Source: Dehalococcoidia bacterium
GTDB taxonomy: Bacteria; Chloroflexota; Dehalococcoidia; DSTF01; WHTK01
Length of the DNA stretch: 37,204 nucleotides
NCBI GenBank assembly: GCA_009377745.1
Contig: WHTK01000030.1
Coordinates: forward strand, 1 to 37,204
Direction of reading: 5' to 3'
Part shown: positions 29,796 through 37,204 of the stretch, piece after piece
Numbering within the stretch: position 1 is the stretch's first letter
Layout: every line of letters begins with the position of its first letter
The notes under the pieces: model-generated
The model's database searches: none
What the model saw: the letters and a program-made list of their open reading frames with translations, nothing else
Told to the model about the DNA's origin: nothing
Made by a program: the position numbers and the translations under genes

Positions 29796-31157
29796 CTAAG
29801 AGTCGGCGCGGGAGCGGAAGATCAGGCGAAGGCCGGCGCCGCGGAAGCCGAACTGTTTGCGGAGAATATTCTCCAGGTAGCGTTGATAGGTCGGCGGGAC
29901 CAGACCGGCATCGTTGACGAAGAAGACGAACGTCGGCGGCTCGGTGCGTACCTGCGTGACATAAAGCAGCTTGAGACGGCGGCGGCCGATGAGGGGCGGC
30001 GGCCGTCGTGCCATGGCGCCGCGCATGATTGCGTTCATCTCGCTGGTCGGCACGCGCTTGCGACGCTCCTCGCCGGCGGCGCGCACCTCCTTGAGCAGCT
30101 CATCCAGGCCCGTAGCCTCGATGGCGGAGACGATTACCACGGGCGTCCAGGTGGCGAAGCGCAGGCGGCGGCGTACGGCTGTGAGGAAGGCGGTGCGCTC
30201 CCATTCGTCCTTGATCAGGTCCCACTTGTTGGCCGCGACGATCAGGCCGGTGCTTTCCTCCAGCGCCAGTCCAATGATGTGCAGGTCCTGGGCCCGCAGC
30301 CGCTCCGAAGCGTCGAAAACGACCACGGCGACATCGGCGCGGGCGACCGCTTCCTTGGAGCGCATGACGCTGTAGTGCTCGATTGATCCCTCGACGCGGC
30401 CGGGACGGCGGATGCCGGCGGTGTCGATCAGCGTCATCGGCTCGCCCTCATACTCGAACGGCGTGTCGATGGCGTCGCGCGTCGTGCCGGCGATGTCGCT
30501 TACGATGACGCGGTCCTGGCCCAGCAATGCGTTGGTAAGGGCAGACTTGCCGACGTTGGGCCGGCCAATGATCGCGACCCGCAGCGGACTGGGGGCGCGG
30601 ACCTCGGCCTCCTCCGGCAGGTACGGCAGCAGGTCACTGATCATGTCCAGCAGCTCGCCGACGCCGGCGCCGTTGATGGCGCTGACGGCCTGTGGCTCAC
30701 CGAGGCCGAACTCGAAGAATTCGGTCGCTTCTTCGCTGCGGCGGCTGTTGTCGGCCTTGTTGGCGACCAGCAGGGCCGGCTTACCGGAGCGTCGCAGCAT
30801 CTCTGCTACTTCATGGTCGGCCGCGGTGCCACCCGCCTTGGCATCGACGACGAAGAGCAGCAGGTCTGCCTCCACCACAGCGGCCTGCACCTGGGAGCGG
30901 ATGTGATCCATGTACTGGCCGGAGCCGGCGACGCTGGTTGGTTCAGCGAGGCCGCCGGTGTCAACGATATCGAAGACGCGGCCGCGCCATTCGACCTCGC
31001 CGACCAGCCGGTCGCGCGTGGTGCCGGCGATGTCCTCGACGATGGCCCGGCGCTCTCCCACAAAGCGATTGAACAGCGCCGACTTGCCGACGTTGGGCCG
31101 GCCGACCAGTGCCACTATCGGCTTCTTTTCAGCCTTCTTCTCCGCCAGCTCTGTCAT
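29796..31157 (-). CDS. der: GTPase Der (EngA), ribosome assembly
   Basis: 453 residues. Two tandem GTPase domains and a C-terminal KH-like domain; needed for 50S subunit maturation. Domain 1: GRPNVGKS (19-26), DIAGTTRDR, DTGG, NKAD. Domain 2: GRPNVGKS (198-205), DIAGTTRDA, DTAG, NKWD. KH-like part from about 355 (IGRRRLKLLYVTQV, GFRGAGLRLIFR). The start overlaps the end of the upstream cdaR gene by 4 nt, so it is the last gene of the argF-cdaA-cdaR-der run. Length and motifs are normal. Confidence 0.96.
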   Translation of the reverse strand: MTELAEKKAEKKPIVALVGRPNVGKSALFNRFVGERRAIVEDIAGTTRDRLVGEVEWRGRVFDIVDTGGLAEPTSVAGSGQYMDHIRSQVQAAVVEADLLLFVVDAKAGGTAADHEVAEMLRRSGKPALLVANKADNSRRSEEATEFFEFGLGEPQAVSAINGAGVGELLDMISDLLPYLPEEAEVRAPSPLRVAIIGRPNVGKSALTNALLGQDRVIVSDIAGTTRDAIDTPFEYEGEPMTLIDTAGIRRPGRVEGSIEHYSVMRSKEAVARADVAVVVFDASERLRAQDLHIIGLALEESTGLIVAANKWDLIKDEWERTAFLTAVRRRLRFATWTPVVIVSAIEATGLDELLKEVRAAGEERRKRVPTSEMNAIMRGAMARRPPPLIGRRRLKLLYVTQVRTEPPTFVFFVNDAGLVPPTYQRYLENILRKQFGFRGAGLRLIFRSRADS

Positions 31158-32377
31158 CGTTCTAGCACCACCACGACCTGGCCGGGGTCGCTGGACAGGA
31201 CTTCGATACCCTCAGGGGCCGAGATCGTCGGGTTGAGGACGTGGACGCCTTCGGTGAGGCCGCCGGCGTTCACCGTAACCCGGACCTGGGCCGGCGTCAG
31301 CGCCCGCAGGGTTGGCAGCTCACCACTGACTCGTACTGTCACCGCCATTGTTTGCAGCCTCGCCCGCAGGCCGTCCGGCACGCTACTAACCTGAGGGGCG
31401 ACGCTCATGAGGATGTCGCCGCGGCCGGGTGTGACGCGGATGCGCACGCTGACGCTATCGCGGGTGGTCTGGACGCCGGCCGGGACACGTATGCGCACGG
31501 TGCGTATCGCGTCGGCTCGAAGTCCGCTGATGTCGATCGCCTCGGTCTGGAGATAGGGCAAGGCCTGGAGCGCTTCCAGGGCTCCCGAAACCGGGACGGC
31601 GGGAGGGTCGCTGGTGATGCCCACGAGGTTGTAGCCGTCGGCGACCGTCCCCTGCACCTGCGGCACGATGGTCACAGCCAGCGTCGTCTGCTGCTGGGCG
31701 ACACCAACGCGGATATCAGCGCTGGTGGGCGCAATGCTGACGCCGCGAATATCGGCGCCGCGGGCGTCGCGGGCCACGAGGGGGAAGCGCTGCTGCAGGC
31801 TCACGCGGAGGCCAGTCAGATTGACGTCGGCGCTGGCGGTGGCTACGAGCTGGACCAGGCTTGCGGCGCCGGTGACGCGGACGTTTGCAGGCGAGGTCTC
31901 GATGGCGTCGCCGGGTACGGAGAAGCCCTGCGGCGGCGAGCCTACCAGGTTGGCCTGCACCGGCACTAGCTTCGAGGAAGCTTGCTCCAGAGTGATCGTA
32001 ACCACGGACGGCGCGACTTCGATGATCTCCACCCCGCGCTGGTCGACGACGAAGCCCTCGACCACGACGTCGCCGCTCTCGCGGATGCCGCTGAGGTTGA
32101 CCTCGGCGCGGAAGTCAGCAGTCGTCAGCCTGCGGAACGTGTCATCGTCCGCGGCTATGCGCAGACTGACGGTGGGGTTGCGGATGCTGGCGACGGCCAG
32201 GTCCTGGGGCACGTTAACAGCCTCGATTTCGATGGCGCCGCTGAATACGGCGATGCGGTTGGGGTTCTCGGCATCGGTTACGGCTACCCAGAGGATAATC
32301 GCCACCAGGAGCGAGAGAAAGGCGAGGGCGATGGGCGTCGCCGTGCGCCGCCACTGCGGGGGTACCGGCCGTTGCAT
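31154..32377 (-). CDS. cdaR: YbbR-domain protein, CdaR-like regulator
   Basis: 407 residues. One N-terminal membrane anchor (about 15-33, PIALAFLSLLVAIILWVAV) and an extracytoplasmic part made of about four YbbR repeats (each near 85 residues, with VNVPQDLAV, LVGSPPQGFSVPGDAIETSP, GYNLVGITSDPPAVPVSGAL and similar turns). In Firmicutes CdaR binds and modulates the diadenylate cyclase CdaA. Its ATG overlaps the stop of the cdaA-type gene by one base, so the two are translationally linked and probably act as a pair at the membrane. Confidence 0.88.
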   Translation of the reverse strand: MQRPVPPQWRRTATPIALAFLSLLVAIILWVAVTDAENPNRIAVFSGAIEIEAVNVPQDLAVASIRNPTVSLRIAADDDTFRRLTTADFRAEVNLSGIRESGDVVVEGFVVDQRGVEIIEVAPSVVTITLEQASSKLVPVQANLVGSPPQGFSVPGDAIETSPANVRVTGAASLVQLVATASADVNLTGLRVSLQQRFPLVARDARGADIRGVSIAPTSADIRVGVAQQQTTLAVTIVPQVQGTVADGYNLVGITSDPPAVPVSGALEALQALPYLQTEAIDISGLRADAIRTVRIRVPAGVQTTRDSVSVRIRVTPGRGDILMSVAPQVSSVPDGLRARLQTMAVTVRVSGELPTLRALTPAQVRVTVNAGGLTEGVHVLNPTISAPEGIEVLSSDPGQVVVVLER

Positions 32378-33183
32378 TAGCTGGCCTGTGCCGCCGGTCG
32401 CAGGCCTGTTCGGCGCGAGGCGAGAGCCTCGAGGGTAGACCGGACGCGGGTGTCGTCGCGCAGGGGTATGAGCCGGCCCTCGGAAGCCACCGAGATCGCC
32501 CCCGTTTCCTCGGAGACGACGATGGCGATGGCATCCGTCTGCTCGCTGACGCCGAGGGCGGCGCGATGGCGCATGCCGAGGCGCGAGGCGCCGGCGCCGG
32601 ACGCGACCGGCAAGGTGCAGGACGCCGCCACAATGCGCTGGTCGCGGATGATCAGCGCCTTGTCGTGCAAAGGCGAGTTGGGGAAGAAGATGCCCTCGAT
32701 CAGCTTGGCATTGAGGCCAGCGTCTATGCGCACGCCGCTTTCGATGTAGTCCTCCAGGCCGGTGCTGCGCTCCATGACCACGATCGCGCCGTGGCGGAGG
32801 TGCGAAAGCTCAGCGATGGCAGCCGAGACCTCGGCAATCGCCATATCCTGCTCCGTATTCGAGAGCCAGCGGCGCATGCTGGTGCGGCCGGCGCGCTCCA
32901 GGGCGCGGCGGATCTCCGGCTGGAAGATGACGATCACGCCGAGGACGAGGCCGGGGAGGGAGTTGCGCACCAGGAAGTTCACGACGCTCAGCTCCAGGAT
33001 GCGGCCGAGGAGGAACAAGACGCAGATGATCACCACGCCGCCACGCAATAGCGTCATGGCGGTGGTGCCGCGCAGCGCCATCAGGAGCGCGTAGATGATC
33101 GCGGCGATGAGGAGGATGTCGATGGCAGCGGCCGCGTCCAGGCGCTGCAGGGAATCACGGACGTCGGTGAGTATCTGGTTCAT
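32377..33183 (-). CDS. cdaA: Diadenylate cyclase, CdaA/DacA type
   Basis: 268 residues. Makes cyclic di-AMP from two ATP. Three N-terminal membrane helices (about 21-37, 46-64, 71-88), then the DAC domain about 105-230: IDAGLNAKLIEGIFFPNSPL, LHDKALIIRDQRIVAASCTL, LGMRHRAALGVSEQTDA and IVVSEETGAIS. The RHR motif is intact (205-207). The ATP-binding DGA motif reads DKA here (174-176): the Asp remains, Gly is replaced by Lys. Activity is likely but not assured. Followed directly by its CdaR-like partner; glmM, the usual third gene, is not in the window. Confidence 0.92.
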   Translation of the reverse strand: MNQILTDVRDSLQRLDAAAAIDILLIAAIIYALLMALRGTTAMTLLRGGVVIICVLFLLGRILELSVVNFLVRNSLPGLVLGVIVIFQPEIRRALERAGRTSMRRWLSNTEQDMAIAEVSAAIAELSHLRHGAIVVMERSTGLEDYIESGVRIDAGLNAKLIEGIFFPNSPLHDKALIIRDQRIVAASCTLPVASGAGASRLGMRHRAALGVSEQTDAIAIVVSEETGAISVASEGRLIPLRDDTRVRSTLEALASRRTGLRPAAQAS

Positions 33184-33195
33184 GGGTCGCCGCCG

Positions 33196-34122
33196 TTAGG
33201 ACGCGGCCTCGTCTGCCATGAGGGCAGCGAGCAGCGCCTTCTGGGCGTGGAGCCGGTTCTCAGCCTGGTCGAAGACGACTGACTGCGGGCTCTCGATGAC
33301 GCTGTCGATTGTCTCTTCGCCGCGGTGGGCCGGCAGGTCGTGCATGAAGATCGCGTCCGGCTTGGCCAGCTTCATCAGCGCCTCGTCCACCTGGTAACCC
33401 TGGAAGGCCTCCTGCCGCTCCAGCCAGGCTGCTTCCTGCCCCATCGAGGTCCAAACGTCGGTGTAAACCACGTCGGCGCCTTTGACGGCGTCCTCCGGCG
33501 ATACCACCTGCTCGATGGCGCCGCCGCTGTCCCGGGCTGAGGCGCGCGCTGCATCGACGATGGCCTCCGGCAGGCCGTAGCCGGGCGGCGAGGCGATGAC
33601 GAACTCGGCGCCGCCCAGGGCGCATGCGAGGGAGAGAGACGCCGCGACGTTATTGCCATCGCCGATGAAGGCGATGCGCACGCCATCGACGCGGCCCTTC
33701 TTCTCACGAACGGTCAGCAGGTCGGCAAGGGCCTGGCAGGGGTGCTCATCGTCGGAGAGCGCGTTCACGACGGGTTTATCGGCCGCGGCGGCCAGGTCTA
33801 CCAGCGATTGCTGGGCATAAGTGCGCACCACAATGCCGGCGACGTAACGGCTAAGCACCCGCGCGACGTCCTGCACGGGCTCGCGCTGGCCCAAACCCAC
33901 CTCGGCCTGCGAGAGGTAGATCGCGGTGCCGCCGAGCTGCTTCATGCCGACCTCAAAGCTGACCCGCGTCCGCAGCGAGGGCTTCTCGAAGAGCATGGCG
34001 ATAGTTTGACCCTCCAGGACCGGCCTTGAACCGTCCCGCTTCATGGCGAGAGCGCTGCGGATCAAGTAGTCGAGTTCCTCGGGCGTCAGGTCGCTAATCG
34101 AAAGTAGGTCGCGGCCTCGCAT
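33196..34122 (-). CDS. argF: Ornithine carbamoyltransferase
   Basis: 308 residues; carbamoyl phosphate plus ornithine to citrulline, arginine synthesis, cytosolic. Carbamoyl-phosphate site SLRTR (49-53), [11 protein letters not shown] (127-130 for HPCQ), DVWTSMGQE (the ornithine-side SMG loop). The HCLP loop reads [11 protein letters not shown]: Asp262 stands where most OTCases have Cys, a residue contacting ornithine in known structures, so this is a variant form; the AHRGEE context still favours ornithine over acetylornithine or aspartate. First gene of the run ending with der, 12 nt before the cdaA start. The AT-rich leader has three TGAAT-type half-sites. Confidence 0.92.
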   Translation of the reverse strand: MRGRDLLSISDLTPEELDYLIRSALAMKRDGSRPVLEGQTIAMLFEKPSLRTRVSFEVGMKQLGGTAIYLSQAEVGLGQREPVQDVARVLSRYVAGIVVRTYAQQSLVDLAAAADKPVVNALSDDEHPCQALADLLTVREKKGRVDGVRIAFIGDGNNVAASLSLACALGGAEFVIASPPGYGLPEAIVDAARASARDSGGAIEQVVSPEDAVKGADVVYTDVWTSMGQEAAWLERQEAFQGYQVDEALMKLAKPDAIFMHDLPAHRGEETIDSVIESPQSVVFDQAENRLHAQKALLAALMADEAAS

Positions 34123-34135
34123 TTACGCCGATCTC

Positions 34136-34168
34136 TGAATCAAATTTGAATCGAGTATATAGTATTCA
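34136..34168 (-). promoter_or_regulatory. AT-rich argF upstream region with possible ARG half-sites
   Basis: TGAAT at 34136-34140 and 34147-34151 and ATTCA at 34164-34168, with a 10-bp palindrome TCAAATTTGA (34140-34149). Single half-sites resemble the ArgR box TGAAT-n4-ATTCA, but the spacing is not standard. A TATACT on the minus strand (34159-34154) may be the argF -10. Confidence 0.3.
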
Positions 34169-34211
34169 TCCAACTCGTTAAGCCCCGCCAGAGTCGCCAG
34201 CCCGGGAGTCA

Positions 34212-34946
34212 GTGGCAACCATGACGCTACGCGGTGCGTCCCTTGGCCTCGTGTTTCTGCTCTTCGGCGGCTTCGTGATCCTGGGAGCGTCATATCTCTC
34301 TGCTGATGAAGCGAAATCACCTTTCGCCTCTGCGCCGACACCGACGCCCGCGCCTCGCCCGAATGAAGGCTCGGCGATGTCTATAGCCGCGGCGAGACAG
34401 GCTTTCAGGAGTACTCCTGCCCTCGATGCAGTCGTAAAGGCGGCGGAAGCTGGCGATGCAAGATTATTAATCGGGATGGCCAAGAGTAGCGATGTCTGCG
34501 ATCAGGTCTTCCGAGTGGTTCCCGAACCTTGCAAAGGTGGCAAAGAGGTTCCGGGTGTCTATCGCAAGCTCATGAGCATGGATCCTCTGCCTAACTCAAT
34601 AGAGAGGGTTGAGGAATGGTTGACAGCCATACTCTCACGTGGTCCTGTGACTCTCGAATTCGCGTCTCGTGATTCTCGTTATGGCGTCGGTAACGGGGGA
34701 GAGTACTACCTCCTTTTCCGCTCGGCGTCGCCGGTCAGCATAGATGGGAACACGACTCTCCACGAAAGGGTAGGGATGCTCGTGAAGCCTGGTAAAGCTG
34801 ACCCTATCCAGTGGTTCATCCTGTTGACTAAAAACGGTAACGGCGTCGTTTGGGTGCAGGACATGGTGGACACCGCTCGCTATCAAGTGCTTATTGCGCC
34901 TCAATCCGTAAAGGACTGGCCGGGCGTGCGGGAGTTGGGCGAGTAA
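34212..34946 (+). CDS. Exported protein of unknown function
   Basis: 244 residues from a GTG at 34212, or 241 from the ATG at 34221. N-terminal membrane or signal segment (LGLVFLLFGGFVILGASYL), then a short proline-rich linker (SAPTPTPAPRPNEG) and a domain of about 190 residues, outside the membrane, with three motifs I can only describe: IAAARQAFRSTPALDAVVKA, ERVEEWLTAILSRGPVTLEF and WFILLTKNGNGVVWVQDMVD. Family unknown. GC is lower (about 52% in a sampled line) than argF or comEA. It is divergent from argF and followed by 128 nt without a gene. Its layout matches the repeat-bounded gene at 11230. Confidence 0.7.
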   Translation: MATMTLRGASLGLVFLLFGGFVILGASYLSADEAKSPFASAPTPTPAPRPNEGSAMSIAAARQAFRSTPALDAVVKAAEAGDARLLIGMAKSSDVCDQVFRVVPEPCKGGKEVPGVYRKLMSMDPLPNSIERVEEWLTAILSRGPVTLEFASRDSRYGVGNGGEYYLLFRSASPVSIDGNTTLHERVGMLVKPGKADPIQWFILLTKNGNGVVWVQDMVDTARYQVLIAPQSVKDWPGVRELGE

Positions 34947-35074
34947 TAGCTACCCGCCCGCTTAAGAAGAAGTCGTCTTGGTATCGGCGGCTCTCTTCAT
35001 TTGATCTTGACGGCCACGGCAGCCTGGCTTAAACCTAAGCAGCCCCGCGTTGACTAGCCAAGGAAGGCAACGGC

Positions 35075-35641
35075 GTGCTCGCCTGGCTGGAGCGTAATCA
35101 CCTGCTCATCCTCGGCTTCGCCGGGCTGGTCTTGCTGGTGGGCGTCCTGTTCCCGCGCCTCGCCGTCAGTCAGGAAGCCGGCCCCATCGTCTTCAACGAA
35201 GGCTCCGGGCTGCCGGAGGGCACGCCGATCCGCGTTCATGTCGCGGGGGCCGTCCTCGCGCCCGGCGTCTATGAGCTGCGAGAAGGCGACCGCTTTGCCG
35301 AGGCCCTGGCAGCCGCCGGCGGCCCCACGGCGGACGCGGACCTCGATGGGGTAAACCTCGCCCGGCGCGTGCGGGACGAGGGACAGGTGCTGATCCCGCG
35401 TCCCGCCGGCGCCGCGCTGCGACCCGAGCCGCTGGCGCCGGGAGCCAAGCTGGACATTAACGCGGCCTCCCAGGCCCAGCTCGACCTGCTACCCGGCATC
35501 GGCGAAGCCTACTCCCGCCGCATCGTCGATTCGCGCACCGTCGACGGCTTCTTCAAGTCGCCGCAGGAACTCGTGACTCGCCGCGTCCTGCCCCAAGCCA
35601 CCTTCGACATGATCCGTGACCTGATCATCGCCGGCCCATGA
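35075..35641 (+). CDS. comEA: ComEA-like DNA-binding competence protein
   Basis: 188 residues; GTG with AAGGAAGG (35060-35067) 7 nt upstream. N-terminal membrane anchor (about 9-27, LLILGFAGLVLLVGVLF), an SLBB domain about 50-110 (IRVHVAGAVLAPGVYELREG), and a C-terminal helix-hairpin-helix pair (LDINAASQAQLDLLPGIGEA, then RRIVDSRTVDGFFKSPQEL). It binds incoming double-stranded DNA at the outer face of the membrane. It overlaps the comEC start by 4 nt, the usual comEA-comEC pair. Confidence 0.93.
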   Translation: MLAWLERNHLLILGFAGLVLLVGVLFPRLAVSQEAGPIVFNEGSGLPEGTPIRVHVAGAVLAPGVYELREGDRFAEALAAAGGPTADADLDGVNLARRVRDEGQVLIPRPAGAALRPEPLAPGAKLDINAASQAQLDLLPGIGEAYSRRIVDSRTVDGFFKSPQELVTRRVLPQATFDMIRDLIIAGP

Positions 35642-37204
35642 TCCTCTTTGCGCTGGCGACGGCCTGGCTGATCGGGATTGCAGCCGCTGCCCTCGACCTG
35701 ACGCCGCTCTGGCCGCTGCTGACGATGGCCGGCCTGGGCGCCTGCCTTGGCTTCGTCATCGCCAGGGACCGGCGGCGCGCTTTGTGGGTGGCGGCCTGCC
35801 TCGCCCTGGCGCTGGTCGCCGTCCTGCGCTACGAGGGCGAGAAGCCGCCGGCCAACCCGGGAGGCATCGCCGCCTTCAACGAAGGCGCGGCCGTAACCCT
35901 ACGAGGCGAGATTACGGATGAGCCGGAGCAGCGCGAGCGCAGTCAGCGCTTTACGGTGCGGGTTGACGCTTACGAGGACGGCGATGGCTGGGTAGCCATC
36001 GAAGGCTCCGTGCTGGTGACGGCGCGACCCTTCCCGCGCTTCGAGTACGGCGACAAGCTGGAGCTGCAGGCGCGGCTTGAGACGCCACCGGACGACGCCG
36101 GCTTCGACTACCGGGAATACCTGGCGCGACAGGGTGTCGTTAGCCTGGCGCTATTCCCCCAGATCGAGCGCAGCGGCAGCGACGGCGGCGATTTCCTGCG
36201 GCGGGCGCTGATCGAGGCGCGGCGGCCCTTTGATGACGCCCTGGTGCGCTCGCTACCGGAGCCGGAGGCCTCCCTGGCGAGGGGAATCCTCCTCGGCCAG
36301 CGGGCCTCGATCCCAGCCTCCGTAACCGACGATTTCAACCGCGCCGGCATCTCCCACCTGATCGCGATCTCCGGCTGGAACGTCACGCTGATCGCGGGTT
36401 TCGCGGTTAGCCTGCTCAGGTGGCCGCTGGGTCGAAGGCAAGCCGTGGTTGCTGCCATGGCGCTGATCCTCCTTTACGCGGCCTTCGTTGGCGGGGGGCC
36501 GGCTGTCTGGCGGGCGGCGTTGATGGGCGAGGTGATGCTGGGCGCTGTGCTGGTTGGCCGGCCTGGGAGCGCCCTAACAGCCGTCACCCTTGCAGGCGCC
36601 CTGCTGACGCTGTTCAACCCCCTGACGATCCAGGACGTCTCCTTTCAGCTCAGCTTCTGCGCCACCCTCGGCCTCGTGATCTCCGAGAAACGCGCAGAAG
36701 AGACGCTGCAGGGCTTGGCATCCTGGCTGCCTAACGTCCTGACGCAGTCCTTGGCCGTGACCATTGCCGCCTCGATTGCCGTCATGCCGTTGATCGCGCT
36801 GCACTTCGGGCGCGTCTCTTTCGTCGCCCTGCTCAGCAACCTCGTCGCCGTACCTGCCTTCCCCTTCGTGATCGCGGCGTCGTTTATCACGGCGTTGGCC
36901 GGCGCTGTCTCGGCGGAGCTGGGACGGCTGATCGGCGAGGTGGCCTATCTGCCGCTCGCCTATCTCGTCTGGCTGGCGCGCGTCGGGTCTTCGCTGCCCG
37001 GCGCCTCCGTCTCCGTTGCCAGCCTCAGCGTTATCGATGGCTTTACGGTCCTGGGCGTCCTCGCGGCTGGCGCCTTCACGCTCCGGCATCTGCCTCGCGG
37101 CGAGCGAGCCGAGCCGTCCCGGTCGCCGCGACTGCGCTGGACGCTGGCGGCAGCGGGCGTTCTCGGCCTGATGGCGGTCTTCGCCTGGTCTCAGACGCTC
37201 TCGC
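35638..37204 (+). CDS. comEC: ComEC DNA-uptake channel, 3' end outside window
   Basis: At least 522 codons, open to the window edge, so the gene is partial here. ATG 35638 overlaps the comEA stop. N-terminal DUF4131-like part with two membrane helices and an OB-like region (AAVTLRGEITDEPEQRERSQ). From about residue 210 the competence domain: LARGILLGQRASIPASVTDD, GISHLIAISGWNVTLIAGFA, GGGPAVWRAALMGEV and QDVSFQLSFCATLGLV, with many hydrophobic helices. It forms the channel for single-stranded DNA in natural transformation. A beta-lactamase-like nuclease domain may follow outside the window. Confidence 0.93.
   Translation, partial: MILFALATAWLIGIAAAALDLTPLWPLLTMAGLGACLGFVIARDRRRALWVAACLALALVAVLRYEGEKPPANPGGIAAFNEGAAVTLRGEITDEPEQRERSQRFTVRVDAYEDGDGWVAIEGSVLVTARPFPRFEYGDKLELQARLETPPDDAGFDYREYLARQGVVSLALFPQIERSGSDGGDFLRRALIEARRPFDDALVRSLPEPEASLARGILLGQRASIPASVTDDFNRAGISHLIAISGWNVTLIAGFAVSLLRWPLGRRQAVVAAMALILLYAAFVGGGPAVWRAALMGEVMLGAVLVGRPGSALTAVTLAGALLTLFNPLTIQDVSFQLSFCATLGLVISEKRAEETLQGLASWLPNVLTQSLAVTIAASIAVMPLIALHFGRVSFVALLSNLVAVPAFPFVIAASFITALAGAVSAELGRLIGEVAYLPLAYLVWLARVGSSLPGASVSVASLSVIDGFTVLGVLAAGAFTLRHLPRGERAEPSRSPRLRWTLAAAGVLGLMAVFAWSQTLS

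Noticed and set aside
1..37204. CRISPR array, tRNA or rRNA genes
   Set aside because: No regularly spaced repeats of CRISPR size and no cloverleaf or rRNA sequence were recognised. Short gaps leave little room, but a covariance-model scan was not possible.

Overview
This 37.2 kb window is GC-rich (mostly 60-68% by eye) and densely coded. It looks like a chromosome segment of an uncultivated Chloroflexota-like bacterium, possibly near Dehalococcoidia or SAR202. I infer this from Tat-exported DUF1800/DUF1501 proteins, a short GT35 phosphorylase, an alpha2-type glycyl-tRNA synthetase, a 31-residue bS22-like protein, CHRD/cupredoxin secreted proteins, and the absence of outer-membrane biogenesis genes. 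The assignment was not tested by phylogeny. Several genes seem to be read from promoters whose -10 box lies 6-9 nt before the start codon, so leaderless transcripts may be common.

Layout. 1-1060 (-): dnaX clamp loader with a disturbed start and an early stop. 1.2-9.7 kb (+): recQ, a class V aminotransferase, mutS2 with a peptide-repeat insert, a CHRD/cupredoxin surface protein, a cupredoxin lipoprotein and a small acidic protein behind a palindrome. 9.8-10.85 kb (-): a Gfo/Idh/MocA oxidoreductase. 11.0-18.6 kb (+): a tiny zinc ribbon, an exported protein on a segment bounded by a perfect 26-bp direct repeat, the DUF1800-DUF1501-small TM-haem membrane protein operon, glgP, the bS22-like gene, an unknown gene and a 7Fe ferredoxin. 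18.7-34.1 kb (-): a PHP protein, a decayed RelE toxin with an intact antitoxin, glyS, an unknown gene, an M20 amidohydrolase abutting a truncated Tat-exported phage tail-tube-like gene, VOC, GNAT, NUDIX, HEAT, gpsA, plsY, a low-GC methyltransferase, then der, cdaR, cdaA and argF. 34.2-37.2 kb (+): an orphan exported protein, comEA and the start of comEC, which runs off the window.

Most of the content is housekeeping: replication and repair, translation, phospholipid precursors (gpsA/plsY), cyclic-di-AMP signalling (cdaA/cdaR), ribosome assembly (der), arginine synthesis and DNA uptake. The accessory layer is envelope-facing: Tat-exported proteins, copper-type folds, proline-rich-stalk proteins and a haem membrane protein. 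The best leads for something new are the direct-repeat-bounded cassette at 11.15-11.88 kb, the Tat-exported tail-tube-like protein at 23.5-23.9 kb, the DUF1800/DUF1501/haem-protein operon, and the plsY-gpsA hairpin that would hide the gpsA start codon.

Three genes (dnaX, DUF1501 and the M20 gene) carry apparent frame breaks. Two are at short homopolymers. Sequencing or assembly error is a live explanation for these and must be excluded before any biological reading.
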